DNA of 64,000 nt from positions 1,550,001 to 1,614,000 of the forward strand of contig JAESUZ010005543.1 of the NCBI GenBank assembly GCA_017311185.1. Reading direction: 5' to 3'. Numbering within the stretch: the first letter of the stretch is position 1; every line of letters begins with the position of its first letter. The notes under the pieces are model-generated. The model saw nothing but the letters and a program-made list of their open reading frames with translations. It ran no database searches and was not told the origin of the DNA. Below, in pieces: positions 33,661 through 45,850 of this stretch. The translations under genes were made by a program, and so were the position numbers. The DNA is from Proteles cristata cristata. Lineage: Eukaryota; Chordata; Mammalia; Carnivora; Hyaenidae.

Positions 33661-35940
33661 TTCTGCTGGTTCTTGTCTGTTGTAAAACTGTATATATTTC
33701 TTCACCTGTATCTATATCTGGACCTGTATCTGTTCCATATCTGTATCTACCTATATTTGCATCTATTTTAATAGTAGGGCTTGTTTACTTGACCACTCAC
33801 ATTGGATTTACAAGCGTGGTCATTTTCTGACATGAGGCATGACTCTTGATCCCCACCTCCACCCAAGGTTTACAAGACTTTTTATCAGGCAAGACACAAC
33901 AAAATAAAAAAGTCAGGCATTTACTTAGATGATTTGCTTTAAAACTCATTTTTATTAAATGACAGGAAGATTTTTGTTTTGAGAGCTCATGTTGGATTGG
34001 TGTGTTTGGATAAGAAGACTTCGAGGAAACTGGGAACTGCATTTGGGTGCAGGAATAAGTTATCTTGTGAGACTAGAAACATACCAGTGACTACTCTGCT
34101 TTGTTTGTGATACTTGTGATACTTGTGATACTTGGGAATGGCTGAATGGGTTAACGGGCTCTAAGACAACTGACTGCTTGCAGCAGTAAAAAGCTAAAGC
34201 TTGGGAAGTATTTAAAATACATGGTAAGTATAGAGCTGGGACTGGCATCTTTGTTGAGGGGGTAAAATAACTACAAAACCCAAAATGGCTATTCTGTGAG
34301 TTGGCTCAAAGGCTAGCATAAGGATTGGCTTCCTCAGTGAGCAAATTCTTGGAAAGAAAATAAAATGGAAATTGATATCGAGTTTTCTCAGGCCTGTGGA
34401 AGCAGAGTCAACAGTTTTCATTGGGCTCAAATAATTTATCCTGATCGTCTAAAATCAGAGGAAGCAAACTCAAATTCCTCTGAAGACCAGGAATATGATG
34501 TCTAAATGAACAGAGTAACCTGGTTGTAAGAAATATTTCTGGAAACATTTGCCCTTTTTGACCAAATTTTATTTTCTTACTTTGGCTAGATATGTGGATA
34601 CACAAATATTTCACTTTCTGGTAATTCCAGAAGAAAAGAAACAAACATACAAACGAAAAAAGAAACAGGCAGAGTGAGTAGATGGGGATTAGACACGATG
34701 CTCGGACAGTGAGCCCAGAGAGAGGTGGGGACTGGAGTTCTGCTGCCCCTTCTAAAATGGGTACTCTGCTGCCTGGCTGGAGATGGTCGTGTGGGAATGT
34801 GAGCCCAGCCCTGTCAGTTACTCTCTTTTCATGAGAAATAAGAGAACCAAATTCTTAGAGTGAAACTTCTGATGTTTAAATTATGGCCGCTAATTCAACT
34901 TTTTGTGTAGTCTTTTTCTAGTATAGATACTCCTCAATTCAGAAGTTGCATAACTCTCTCAGCATCCTTTGTTCCTAGCCCAGAGGGAACTTCTCAGAGG
35001 CAGAGCGAGGTGTGATTTATGTTGCCCTAAGCCCTAGAAGATAGTTTCCCAGTGAGTTGATAAACAACTCTCTTTTCTTTTACCTAGAGCTTAACTGATC
35101 ATTTTTCTTTTGCCATTGGCTTTTGGAAATTCCCCTTAAATGCCTCACTGGAGGTATGTAGAAAGCATAACAATAGGCTTATTATAAAATAGATTTCAAT
35201 ATCCACATGTCAAGTCACTGTTCCTGAAACATAACATGTATGTGACAATAAATGATCACTAGCGATGGCAGACAATACTATTTAGAAAAGGGTTCTGCCT
35301 TGGTAATAGATGTTTCAGGAATATTTGGAGAATTTTCACCACTAATTATGGAGGAAAAAAATAGGAACTCCAAAGATAACCATCTTTTATGAAGCCATCA
35401 TTTATAGAAGTGAAGGAGCCTTTAATAAACAAAACACAAACCAAAACAAAAATAAGCACTTCACAAATCTTCTCAGAAAAAAAAAAAAGATTGATAATAG
35501 TAGGGTAAGCAAAAATGTTATGGTTCTAAAGATTATTTGGGCATATTAATCAAGTGCTATATACATTATAATAAAAGTGTTCTTGAGAAAAGCTCAGAAT
35601 TAAAAACAATCTTATATAGCGAGTATTTTAACAGCTTTAGCTTCTATTCTGGGATTTAAAGGATAGTTTCAAATTTCAAGAACCTCTTTGAGGAACAGTA
35701 GGTTTTCATATTTTAGGGTCACGTTCCTGTGTTTAGGGCATAACTTTTTCCTGTCACCATGATGAGAATATATTCAGTGATTGCAAAGCATTTTTAGAGT
35801 ATAAATCTTATTTTATGCACATTTTCAACTTAGGGTAATATGGGATTTCTTAAAATTCTGATGCTCTTAGGAATCATTAAAATCCACGTTTTATCTTGAA
35901 TCCACATTTTTTCTCATGAATCCACAATTGTCTATTGTTC
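33661..35940. other. Anonymous non-coding sequence with short tandem repeats
   Basis: An imperfect CTGTATCT-type tandem tract lies at 33690-33770 and three copies of the 9-mer TGATACTTG lie at 34106-34132. Elsewhere no repeat or gene recognised. Confidence 0.5.
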
Positions 35941-35949
35941 TAAAGAGAT

Positions 35950-36290
35950 AGCTCCTGTCTGCTCCATGCAAGATCACTGGGAGCAATCGAAAGTGGCTGA
36001 GACTCTTTTAAATGCAGTTGGGAACTTGGTGCCGGTGGTTGGCTGGGAGCTTAGCCGGGCTTTTCCGCACAGCACTGCAAGTTTCATCACAGCATGGTGG
36101 TTGTGCTCAAGGAACAGTGGAGACAGAAAGTGCAAGCTGCAAGCCCCTTAAGGACCAGCCCTGCAAAGCAGCATTCGTGTCCTATTCTGTTGGTTGTGCA
36201 GTTACAGCATCTGCCCAGATTCAAGGGGGGACATAGACCCGGCCTCCCAATGGGAGGAGTGTCAAAGGAAAAAAATGTGTATGTATGTTT
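35950..36290. repeat. Ancient dispersed repeat, family not assigned
   Basis: Contains CACAGCATGGTGGTTGTGCTCAAGG, AAGTGCAAGCTGCAAG, CAGATTCAAGGGG and TCCCAATGGGAGGAGTGTC in an order typical of a common old mammalian repeat. Probably the same family as 29655-30095. Plus-strand open frames here (35966-36436) are chance. Confidence 0.45.
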
Positions 36291-36699
36291 GCCTACCTTT
36301 AAAATTTCCTAACATTCTACCATCCTCACCGTCTGTACTTCTCCATCCTCAACTCTACTTTGCTTGTTGTCTGGATTCCAACCACCTCAAGCAAATGATT
36401 GTCCATCATGTGGTTTTTTTGTTGTGGTTGTCCTGACATATTATCTTCCTGGATTGTTCTCATCTGGCTGTGTGTGCAGAATGCAATCCGTTGGGTAAAA
36501 AACCGTTAGTGAAAGCATCCCTTTCTTTGAAATCTTTCCTAACTCCCTTCAGTAAGTAACATTAAGGACACTTTTCTCACTGTTTATCTACTATACTGTC
36601 TTTGACTAACTACAGTGCTTCTTGGTTGCTTTTTGCAGAATGCCTACAAAGTGAGAATTGAATAATTCTCTGTTGAATGCATTAATTCTGGCAAATCAG
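36291..36699. other. Anonymous sequence, possible L2 piece
   Basis: TTTCCTAACTCCCTTCAGTAAG near 36533 is reminiscent of an L2 3' end, but the similarity is too weak for a firm call. Confidence 0.3.
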
Positions 36700-36930
36700 A
36701 GAATGATTTGCTGAGAAACTGGATCTGTAGTAAACCTGGACTCTAGTTCTATCTCTGTCATTCATGAATGTATCACCATGGGTGAGTCACCTAAGCTCCT
36801 ACTTCTATTGCTTCTCTTAGTCTGTTGTTCTTCATTTCTCAAAAGAAGTAACAATGCCTGTCCTACAATCCTACAGGGGCATATGAAGGAAAATAAAATT
36901 TGCATATAAGAGCACTTTAAATATATAGAA
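36700..36930 (-). repeat. MIR fragment (ancient SINE)
   Basis: Reversed MIR order: CTGGACTCTAGTTCTATCTCTG, ATCACCATGGGTGAGTCACC, then CTTCATTTCTCAAAAGAAGTAACAATGCC and GCATATGAAGGAAAATAAAATTTGC, matching the complement of the MIR core and 5' part. Confidence 0.65.
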
Positions 36931-37104
36931 TGCTCCTGAAGTACATATCTTTAGAAAATAATTTGTCCAATGAATCTAGGTAATATTGGAAGAATTAAGC
37001 CAAAGAAATAAGGATGATTTTAGCATTCCACTTTGTCCATGTGGGTTTTCATTTAAAAGCGGGGTTTTTTTTTTTTTTTGTAAACTGCCATTATGTTGAG
37101 TGAC
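36931..37104. other. Anonymous sequence with T-run
   Basis: A run of about 16 T at 37063-37079. No family recognised. Confidence 0.4.
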
Positions 37105-37560
37105 TTTTTCTTTTTTTCTCCAGCTTTATTGAGATGTAACTGACATATAATATTGTGTAAATTTAAGCTATATAGTGTAATGATTTGATACACATGTATA
37201 TTGTAAAGTGATTACCATAGTAGGATTAGTTAATGCCCCATCACCTCACATAATTACTATTTGTGTATGTGTGCGTGTGTGTGTATGTGCGACAACATTT
37301 AATCTGCTCTTAGCAACTTTCAAGTATATAATACAGTATTGTTAACTATAGTCACTAGGCTGCATATTAGCTCCCCAAAACGTACTCATCTCATAACTAG
37401 AAGTTTGTATCCTTGACTAATAAGCCCCCTTTTCTCCAACCCCCTAGCTCTTGACAATCACCATTCTACTCTGTTTCTAGGAGTTCAGCTTTTTAGCTTG
37501 ACTGCTCATATAAGTGAGAACGTATACAGTATTTGTCTCTTTCTGTCTGACTCACAAAGC
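37105..37560 (-). mobile_element. Old L1 3'-end fragment
   Basis: Starts with a T-rich tail, then AGCTTTATTGAGATGTAACTGACATATAATATTGTG, a text characteristic of reversed old (L1M-type) L1 3' ends, through TGACTGCTCATATAAGTGAG and ATTTGTCTCTTTCTGTCTGACTC. It contains an internal TG-rich tract at 37260-37292. No coding frame survives. Confidence 0.75.
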
Positions 37561-39514
37561 ACATACTTTTAAAGCTCTCATCAATAGAAAGCTAATTCTC
37601 TTCTTATACAATGCTTTATCAGAAAAAAGGGTTAAGTATTGACCTGACTACAAGCATTATTCAAAGAGAGAATCTTTATATTGTTTCAATCTCTGTTTTA
37701 CTGAGGTTATGAATTTCTTAAAACGTTCATTAAGGAAGCAAATCTTTGGACACAGCATTCAAGTCTAGATCCTTTTAAATGTGTCCTGTTGTGCCGTTAT
37801 TATAAAAAAGCAGGCCATGCTATGCTTTTGTAACTCACCTGTAGCGGGTGGCAAATGTTTACTTAAAAATCAGTTTTGTCACTTTTGAAGGACCCAGAGA
37901 AAGATTTTTATTTTAAATTTGTCATGTGGTTTGAAAAAGAACACTTGAAAATATCTGTTCCTTAGGTGATGGTCCTTCTGGTGATAGTGAACATAAAAAG
38001 GCAGCTTTTTAATCTAAAATGATGCTGCTTTCTTCAAAAGTAAGTAACTCCTTATGTGGAAAAAAGAATGGGAAAATGTTATCACAGAAATGAATGACCT
38101 GACTGTCCAGAATGCTAGGGTGGGATGAGGGGGGTGCCTGTGGAGATAGGGTAGCCTGACACATGCTAAAAGATGCTGTCTTGGTGCTAAAGCAGGCAAA
38201 ATCCATAAAGAAAAAGCTATGAGCTCAGAATGCATCAGGACAACAGAAGGAGACAAAATTTAATTCTGTGAGGGTGCATGTAAGTGGGAGAGAGTGTTTA
38301 CAGTGAGTACAGGGGGAAGCTTCAGGAATAGAGCCAAGCAGTTGGAGAGAACGTTATGTGCCTGCATGTAATATAGATGCGAGGCAGAGAGTATGCAGGA
38401 ACATCTCAAAAAGGAAAAAAATTCTGGTGATTGTGATATTACATTACTGAGAAGAGGAAAGATGATTGTGCGAGAAGCTGCAATTGGCTGTGAAGTCCTG
38501 GTTCTATAACAAAGAGGAATTGCATAAATCCAAAGGCATGCCTGAATGCTCTGCAAAGCACATGCAAAAAGGATAGTCCAAGAAAAAATATGTACAGGAT
38601 AAAGACTATAGTCCTCTGACAAGGTCATTTTTTTCCCATATATTTTACTAACTCCTCCTTACAAGAGGGGGTGCTGGGATAAATTGTTTTGAATATTCCC
38701 TTATATGCCTGGCAATGAATACATGCCAAAGATGTTTATGAAAGTCTAACTTAACCTCACAATATTCTTGTGTTTGGAGGACAGAATTTATCATTGTTTT
38801 TAAGTCAAGCATTTATTAACTTCAGTAGGTCCGTAGGGTATGATTAAAGTTCTCAAAGAAATTTGAAATAACTTTAACTACTTTAAGTTAGGTTTATGTG
38901 TATCCAAATCTCATTGGTTCCATAAAATGTCTGGTTACTCCCGAGATGGGGAAAGACTGCCTGAATTTACTTGTCCGTATTCCTACATAGCCGATACAGA
39001 GAAAGGGTAAACATAGATTGTCAACCCCTAAAGGGCATTTGTTGCTGTTAAATACTAACAGTTACTATCCCGATATCTGAGAAAAGAATATATACTTAAA
39101 AAGATTTTTGGCAGAGTTCAGAGGTTATTTTGCTTCTTCATGCTTTATTCCAGACCAACTACTGTAGGTCAGAGGCTCTCACTGTGCATTTATTTCTTCC
39201 CATTTGAAAAAGCACTCTTTAATCTTATAAGTGGTGGTAAAGAAGAGGAGGGGAAAGATGGTATGACTGACAACAGTCAGAAATTGCCTGCTCTTGCTTA
39301 ACGCATGATAGCCAAGCCTTTTTCTCAACTGTATCATTTAAGTGGCAGTAGGAAAGAAAAAGAAGAGCTGTATAGGAAGATGCAGTGCTCCTCATGAGCC
39401 CTGCGTGATATCGTCACTGTTTTATAGGACTTGGTGGAATTTATCCAGTCCTTCTGGAAGCTTATTTTGCGTTTTCCCTGTTCCTCATTTTCCTCTGCTG
39501 TAAAATGTCTTAAG
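37561..39514. other. Anonymous non-coding sequence
   Basis: No recognised repeat or gene. The minus frames at 38009-38628 have no domain and overlap in different frames. Confidence 0.4.
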
Positions 39515-39524
39515 ATATTCTTGA

Positions 39525-39743
39525 GGGAGGGGGGGCAAGTAGGTGGCTCATTCAGTTAAGCTTCTAAATTTAGCTCAGGTCATGATCTCAGGGTTGGTGA
39601 GTTGGAGTCCCATGTCAGGCTCTCTACTCTCAGCACAGAGCCTGCTTCAGATCCTTTGTCCCCTTCTCTCTCTGCCCCTCTTCTGCTTCTGTGTCTGCAC
39701 ATGCACTCTCTCTCTCTCTCTCTCTCAAAAATAAATAAACATT
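39525..39743 (+). mobile_element. Carnivore tRNA-derived SINE, first of a doublet
   Basis: Diverged head (GGCAAGTAGGTGGCTCATTC), body, a pure CT run at about 39707-39725 and tail AAAAATAAATAAACATT. Its left target repeat is ATATTCTTGA at 39515-39524; the matching repeat lies beyond the second SINE, at 39975-39984. Confidence 0.92.
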
Positions 39744-39974
39744 GGGGCACCTGGATGGCTCATTCGGTTGGGCGTCCGACTTTGGCTAAGGTCATGATCT
39801 CACCATTCCCCAGTTCCAGCCCTGTGTGGGTCCCTGTGCTGACAGCTCAGAGCCTGGAGCCTGTTTCAGATTCTGTGTCTCCTTCTCTGCCTCTACCCCT
39901 CCCCCACTCATGTTCTGTCTCTCTCGCAAAAATGAATAAACATTAATGAATAAATTAATAAATAAACATTAAAA
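39744..39974 (+). mobile_element. Carnivore tRNA-derived SINE, inserted in the tail of the first
   Basis: Starts GGGGCACCTGGATGGC directly after the AAACATT tail of the preceding SINE and ends in an AATAAATTAATAAATAAACATTAAA tail. It has no separate duplication apart from tail-like repeats (AATAAACATT), so it landed in the A-rich tail of the older copy. Confidence 0.92.
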
Positions 39975-39984
39975 ATATTCTTGA

Positions 39985-40388
39985 AATGAAATACTACCTG
40001 GAAATGAGTGTAGTCCTTGACTACCTTAAACAATTTTTCAAAAAGAGTTTTGTAGAAAATTAGGGAAACAATAAGGTTTCTAAAGTAGATTCAACCCTTT
40101 TTGGAGATAAATAAAATGAGAGCTTTCAGGGTTCCCCCCCACCGTGTGAATTTAATACACATTGAGAGAGAGAGAGAGAGAGAGAGAATCATTTTGTAGT
40201 TCTGATTTGAGTATAAGATCTCCTGAATTTCCTTGCGGCATGTAATGTTCAAATCCATTTATGAATATTGCTTATGTAGCATTTTATGGAGTAAAAAGGA
40301 TTTTTAATTTATTTTCTTAAAAAGAAAATGATATATTCTAAGTTCTCTTGAACCAGTCATCTTGATTCTGTTTGATACCTTTCTTTGA
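39985..40388. other. Anonymous sequence with (GA)n microsatellite
   Basis: A (GA)n run of about 12 units lies at 40164-40187. The rest is unassigned. Confidence 0.6.
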
Positions 40389-40399
40389 AAAGTTCTATT

Positions 40400-40588
40400 C
40401 TAATTTTTAAAAATAATTATTTATCTTTGAGAGGGGTGAGAGGCAGAGAAAGAGGAAGACAAAGAATCTGAATCACACCTCAGCTGTCAGCACAGAGCCC
40501 AATGTGGGGCTCAAAATCACCAATTACAAGATCATGACCTGGGTCAAAGTCTGATACGCAACAGACTAAGCCACCCAGAAGACCCTGG
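40400..40588 (-). mobile_element. Carnivore tRNA-derived SINE, decayed
   Basis: Reversed tail AATAATTATTTATCTTTG, purine tract, body AGCTGTCAGCACAGAGCCCAATG, degraded head ending CCACCCAGAAGACCC. Duplication AAAGTTCTATT at 40389-40399 and 40589-40599. Many CpGs lost, so an older copy. Confidence 0.9.
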
Positions 40589-40599
40589 AAAGTTCTATT

Positions 40600-41780
40600 T
40601 TATAGGAAACATTTCTCTTGTATAAGAGAGACGACTTTAGTGAGTTATCATTAAACTCAAGAGAAGTTTAAAATTTAAAAAGAGAAATTTTTAAGTATTT
40701 CACCCATTTCCTATTTTTTTCATCCATACCTCATTTTTGTATACTTTTTCTGTTATAAAATTATTTTCTGTATTCTTTGGTTGATGCTAATGTGCTTATA
40801 TTCCTATGTCCTTTGTATTGAATTGAATCTTTGTCACATTGGTTTCCAAAGTCATGTGCATCTGTCCACAATGTACGAGATGTGAGAGAAGCCACTAGAA
40901 CTTGCATTTATATCATTCTGTAATTCTCTTAAAAATGTTTGTGTATGTTTAACAATATCATATAATTGCAATACAATGTATTATTTATTATATATATTTA
41001 TGGAATGTATTAACACATATATTTCATATTTATAGTTTTTGAATGAATATATTCTATATTTAATATATATATAGCTACATAAAGAGAGCATATGTATTCC
41101 GCATTTTCATACATAGACCATATAGATATCTACACTATCCAGTTGAGCACCCATTAGCTAGATATGGTGTGGAGCACTTGAAATGTAGCTAATGTGACAT
41201 GTTGAAGTAATACTGTTTTGGATATATTTGGTGAGATTAAATATACTATTAAAATTAATTTCATCTGTTCATTTTTACTTTTTAAAAATGTGTGCTAAGT
41301 AACATAAAATTATACATGTGGCTCACATTACATATTTGTATTGGAAAGAGCTTCTCTTAAAAATATATATTGTCGACACAATAAAGGCATTCCATATCTG
41401 ATAAATATATAGACACTGGTAAATGGTTTTTAGAATCTTCTAGGAATGTTTACATGATCAAATCACCATTGTAAATAGTGCTATAACATTTAGTCCATTT
41501 AAAAAATTAACTGAAACAAAACAATTAGAAATAGTCTATTAATTTATGTATTTATGGTTATTGTACTGGACACATTGTATTTTCTATACATTTTTATTTC
41601 TGAAAATTTCTCTCTTTGACTTTTAGCTCTATAAATATAGTTTTCTGGAAGCTTCCCTGTTAACTTACTTCTAGCCACAAATAATTGTAACTGATTCAAA
41701 CTAGGTTGGTCAGAATCTTTCTGAATCCTGCAGTTGAGTCCAAGAATAATATTATGTCTAGATGGCCAACATTGTAACAT
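40600..41780. other. A+T-rich anonymous sequence
   Basis: Very A+T-rich (TATATATA-type runs near 40985-41075). No element or gene recognised. Confidence 0.45.
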
Positions 41781-41799
41781 GAGAAACTCAAGATCATAT

Positions 41800-42029
41800 T
41801 AAATTGTTTTCCCCTTTCAATATTTATTTTTGAGAGACAGAGACAGAGAGTGAGTGGGGAAGGGAGAGAGAGTGAGGGAGACACAGAATCTGAAACAGGC
41901 TCCAGGCTCCCAGCTGTCAGCCCAGAGCCCCAGGCCCAAAGCCCAGTGTGGGGCTCAAACCCATGAACAGTGAGATCATGACCTGAGTGGAAGTCACATG
42001 CTTAACAGACTGAGCTACTCAGGCACCCA
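41800..42029 (-). mobile_element. Carnivore tRNA-derived SINE with internal duplication
   Basis: Reversed copy with tail CAATATTTATTTTTGAGAG and head ending TACTCAGGCACCC. The body carries an extra CCCAGAGCCCCAGGCCCAAAGCCCAGTG stretch, apparently a small internal duplication. Repeats AGAAACTCAAGATCATAT (41782-41799) and AGAAACTCAAGATTATAT (42030-42047) differ at one base. Confidence 0.93.
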
Positions 42030-42047
42030 AGAAACTCAAGATTATAT

Positions 42048-42527
42048 CGTGTGCATATGTTTTACTGTATATAGTAATCCAAGCTACTCTAAAAGATACT
42101 AATGAGGAGTGAAATAAGCAGAGATGAGATGTGTAGAGAGTTATCTTTTTCTGGAAGATTCAGGGGACTACATCCATTTCCCATTCATTAGATTTGATAA
42201 GATTCTCTGGGCCCTTATAACATTTTTTGAGTTTCTGTCACTTGAAATACAATTGTTTAATCAATGCCATCATCAGGGGCACAGAGAAATCTTATTTTAT
42301 TAACAGTTTCTCTCTTAGGCAATATTGTGGTGACATGGCTTCAGTCTACTTCCTAATTGTAAAGGAAATAGAACCCAGAAATTTGATTTTAATCTTTTAA
42401 AAAATGTTTTTTTCTGATTTATGTTAAAAATACATGTTGATTAGGGGCCAGATGTATAAAATGCAGGCAAACATAAAGAAAGAAATAAAAATTACCTGAC
42501 ATCTCATCATTCTGAAAAAGTTTTATT
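42048..42527. other. Anonymous non-coding sequence
   Basis: No recognised repeat or coding exon. Confidence 0.45.
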
Positions 42528-42544
42528 AATAGTACTTTATTTTA

Positions 42545-42760
42545 GGGGCTCCTGGGTGGCTTAGTCAGTTAAGCGTATGACTTTGGTCATTATCTCATGG
42601 TTCGTGGGTTCCAGCCCCATGTCGGGCTCTGTGCTGACAGCTCAGAAACTTGAGCCTGCTCTGGATTCTGTGTCTCCCTCTTTCTCTCTGCCACTCCCCT
42701 GTGCACATTCTATCTCTGTCTCTCTCTCAAAATAAACAAACATTAAAAACAAATTTTAAA
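42545..42760 (+). mobile_element. Carnivore tRNA-derived SINE
   Basis: Head GGGGCTCCTGGGTGGCTTAG, B box GGTTCGTGGGTTCCAGCCCC, a small deletion between A and B boxes, CT tract, AAATAAACAAACATTAAA tail. Repeats AATAGTACTTTATTTTA (42528-42544) and AATAGTATTTTATTTTA (42761-42777), one mismatch in 17. Confidence 0.93.
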
Positions 42761-43079
42761 AATAGTATTTTATTTTATACCCAATTGTTGTACATTTACA
42801 ACCAATGTATCTATTTTAATTTTTTTTCAAAATTTATTTGATACTGGATTTTCAATGTTTTATTCAGTATTTGTTTTGTTTAATGTTATATCATAAAGAT
42901 CTTAAAATTACACTACCATAATACTACATCAAAACGGTTCAAATATGCTTTTGAAATGCCAGCACTTATTCCTTTGCGTAGATGCATCATATTTTATTTA
43001 CCAATCCTGTAAGTTCTCTAAGCTTTTGGTAACTTACTACCAGTATAAATATAGTGCTGAAATGAATAAATATTCTCAC

Positions 43080-43560
43080 CCATAAGTTTTTTTCTTTACT
43101 AAATTTATTTGTTTCTATTGAAGTATAGTTGACATACAATGTTACATTAGTTTCAGGTGTATGGCATTGTGATTTGACAACTCTGTTTATTATGCTACAG
43201 TCTCAAGTGTAACTATCATCTGTCACCATCCAATGTTATTGCAATGCCATTGACTGTATTCTCTATGCTTTACCTTTTATCCATTCCTTTGGACTTACTC
43301 ATCCACAAATGAAGCCTGTATCTCCCACTCTCCTTCACCCATTTTGCCCATCACCACCCTTCTCCCTTCTGGCAACCATTGGTTTGTGCTTTCTATTTAT
43401 AGATTTGTTTCTGGTGTTTTGTTTTTTTTTTTTTTGTTTTCATTTATTTTGTTTTTTAGGTTCCACATGTAAGTGAAACCCTATGGTATTTGTCTCTTAA
43501 TTCACTTAGTCTAATACCCTCTAGGTCCATCTGTGTCACAAATGACAAATCTCATACTTT
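43080..43560 (-). mobile_element. Old L1 3'-end fragment
   Basis: From the T-rich start near 43085, ATTGAAGTATAGTTGACATACAATGTTACATTAGTTTCAGG, and later TTCCACATGTAAGTGAAACCC and GTATTTGTCTCTTAATTCAC, all in the order expected of a reversed L1 3' UTR/ORF2 end. The pieces are diverged; no frame survives. Confidence 0.8.
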
Positions 43561-43881
43561 TTTTGTGGCTGTGTAAGAAGACTGACTTCATCTCTGGATA
43601 TTTCCGTAGGATAGTTAGATACATACATCATGGATCAAAAGTGTATGACCATTTCAAAAGACTGATTTGTGTTGCAGAGTTGGTTATAACGAATGTTATA
43701 GCCATATTTGAGTGCCCATTTCACTGGAATTTCACCTGTGGGATATGATATCTTAAAAATTCCCTAAGTATTACTTTATGTTTTGCTATCATTAATGTAT
43801 AATTCAATAAATTTATACAGTTGACAATAAAACATCTTAAAATGAAATATGCTTACAGAATCACATAAATGACTGAGATTT
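43561..43881. other. Anonymous non-coding sequence
   Basis: May be a little more L1-derived sequence (ATATTTGAGTGCCCATTTC), but this is not certain. No gene seen. Confidence 0.4.
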
Positions 43882-43899
43882 AAGAAAATGTGCAAAACA

Positions 43900-44091
43900 T
43901 GGAGTACATGGGTGGCTCAGTAGGTTAAGCGTCTGACTTCAGCTCAAGTCGTGATCTTGTGGTCTATGAATTCCAGCCTCGCATTGGACCCTGTGCTGAC
44001 AGCTCAGAGCCTGGAGCCTTCCTCAGATTCTGCCTCCCTCTCATTTTGCCCCTCCCTCCCTCTTAAAAATAAACATTAAAAAATTAAGAAA
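43900..44091 (+). mobile_element. Carnivore tRNA-derived SINE, decayed head
   Basis: Head reads GGAGTACATGGGTGGCTCAG, body GACAGCTCAGAGCCTGGAGCC, shortened CT tract, AAAATAAACATTAAAAAA tail. Repeats AAGAAAATGTGCAAAACA (43882-43899) and AAGAAAATGTGGAAAACA (44092-44109), one mismatch in 18. Confidence 0.93.
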
Positions 44092-44176
44092 AAGAAAATG
44101 TGGAAAACACAACCTCATAAAATGTAATGTTGATAAACTGTAAGATTTCTTAGTGATCTGAAACAAAGGTATTTCA

Positions 44177-44397
44177 GGGGTGCCTGGGTGGCTCAGTCGG
44201 TTAAGTGACCGACTTCGGCTCAGGTCATGATCTCACAGTTCATAGGTTCTAGCCCCACGTCGGGCTCTGTGCTGACAGCTAGCTCAGGGCCTGGAGCCTG
44301 CTTCAGATTCTGTGTCTCCCTCTCTCTCTGACCCTCCCCTGCTCATGCTGTCTCTCTCTCTCATAAATAAATAAAACATTAAAAAAATAAAAAAGAA
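44177..44397 (+). mobile_element. Carnivore tRNA-derived SINE
   Basis: Head GGGGTGCCTGGGTGGCTCAGTC, body with the extra AGCTAGCTCAGG, CT region CTGACCCTCCCCTGCTCATG, tail ATAAATAAATAAAACATT. Repeats GAAACAAAGGTATTTCA (44160-44176) and GAAACAAATATATTTCA (44398-44414), two mismatches. Same subfamily signature as 6017-6240. Confidence 0.93.
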
Positions 44398-44414
44398 GAA
44401 ACAAATATATTTCA

Positions 44415-45850
44415 AACTGTAGAGATGAATTTGCAAAGAATTTTAGAGTTATATGCAAACCTGTGTAAGAAACATAAGTATACCCATGAAATTAAGAATT
44501 ACAATATAAGAAATTAAGCAATATAGAAATAAATAGCTAATAATATAAAGAAGGAGAAAATTAGCATCTGGGTATGCTATTGAAATATTGGTTGGAAATC
44601 AAGGGGTGCATGATGGAAGAAGGAGGGACATCTAAAATTGGGAATAAGCCAAATGCTGGGAAATCTATAGAGAAAGGGGAAAAAGCACAAGCTTATATTT
44701 CTGTGCACAATACTGCTCCATTCTTGTTTGATAATTTCCTTAAGCTTCTCTCTGCCTTAGTAAACACATTTAGAGAAAATTCCCCAAAGTCAAAGAGGTG
44801 ATAGATAATAAATAGTTGATGTAATACACAACACAGGGAGTAAACGGAGGGTTTTACTTCTTGGGCAACTGCTCTCTTGAGAAGCAGGTTTCAGTATTTG
44901 AAACCAACTTGTCTATTTTCCCTCTTTGATGTGTTGTTAAAGAAAGTTTTACAAATTATTGGAGATATTGCTTCTCTCTGAATACTCTAAAACTTTGCTG
45001 ATGCAGAGAAAATGGTCCAAGGTTAATAAGTTAATCTTTTATCATATAGAACTTCATATATATTCTAACTGTGATCATGTTCCAAAATGTGCCTTAAGAC
45101 AGTTCATTAATAATAGCTGTCTTTATACTTTAAGGTGGATCAGTTATATTTGACATGATGGTTGAATTTCATTAAAAGGTAGAAAACATTAATCTTCTAA
45201 ATTTAGGAAATGCCTTTTCTTTCTCTTTTCTTTCTTCTTTTTTTTCTTTTTTCTTTCTTTCTTTTTGCTTATAAAGGAGGGCACTTGGGGGCGGAAATGC
45301 ATGAAAATGTAGCACATTTGATTTAAGAGGAAATGTCTAATTGCTTCATATTAAGTGTGTACTTAGAATATAAACATTTGAGAGTAAATGGACAGTCACT
45401 ATCTCAGCCCAGATTCCCCCAAAGCTGTGATGAGGGAAAGTTCTGCATACAGATAGTTTATTTGGGAATAGGATCTCACAGAGCAGAAATGACAGAAAAG
45501 GGTATACAGTATGACTTTCTGAGGAGTTTTACATCTCTCTGACTAAAATGAGGGCATATATCAGTCAACTCCTGTCCCCCACTGGTCAACCATGATTCTA
45601 TGGGCAGTAACTTAGTCATGTTTCTAGGCTACACCTATGTGAGTGATGAACGAGTTGCCATTAGCATGCCCCATTGTACCATTAGAGAAACCCTCATATA
45701 GAAAGTGGGAAGTGTACATACATGGTGAGTCTGTGGTGAGATACTGGTTGTAGCCTCTACAGGTCTGCTTACCACAGCTATAGTAAGGGGAAATGCTGGG
45801 AAGATTTGAAATTAGGTACAAGAGATGTATATGTATTCTAACCCTTGTAG
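44415..45850. other. Anonymous sequence with pyrimidine-rich tract
   Basis: A CTTT-type pyrimidine tract lies at 45210-45266. The right part may already be old provirus 3' sequence (see 45850-48830), but no motif supports this. No gene. Confidence 0.4.

Noticed and set aside
39525..39974. CRISPR-like or tandem-array structure
   Set aside because: The repeats are two SINE copies, over 200 bases long and with different bodies; there are no short direct repeats with unique spacers.
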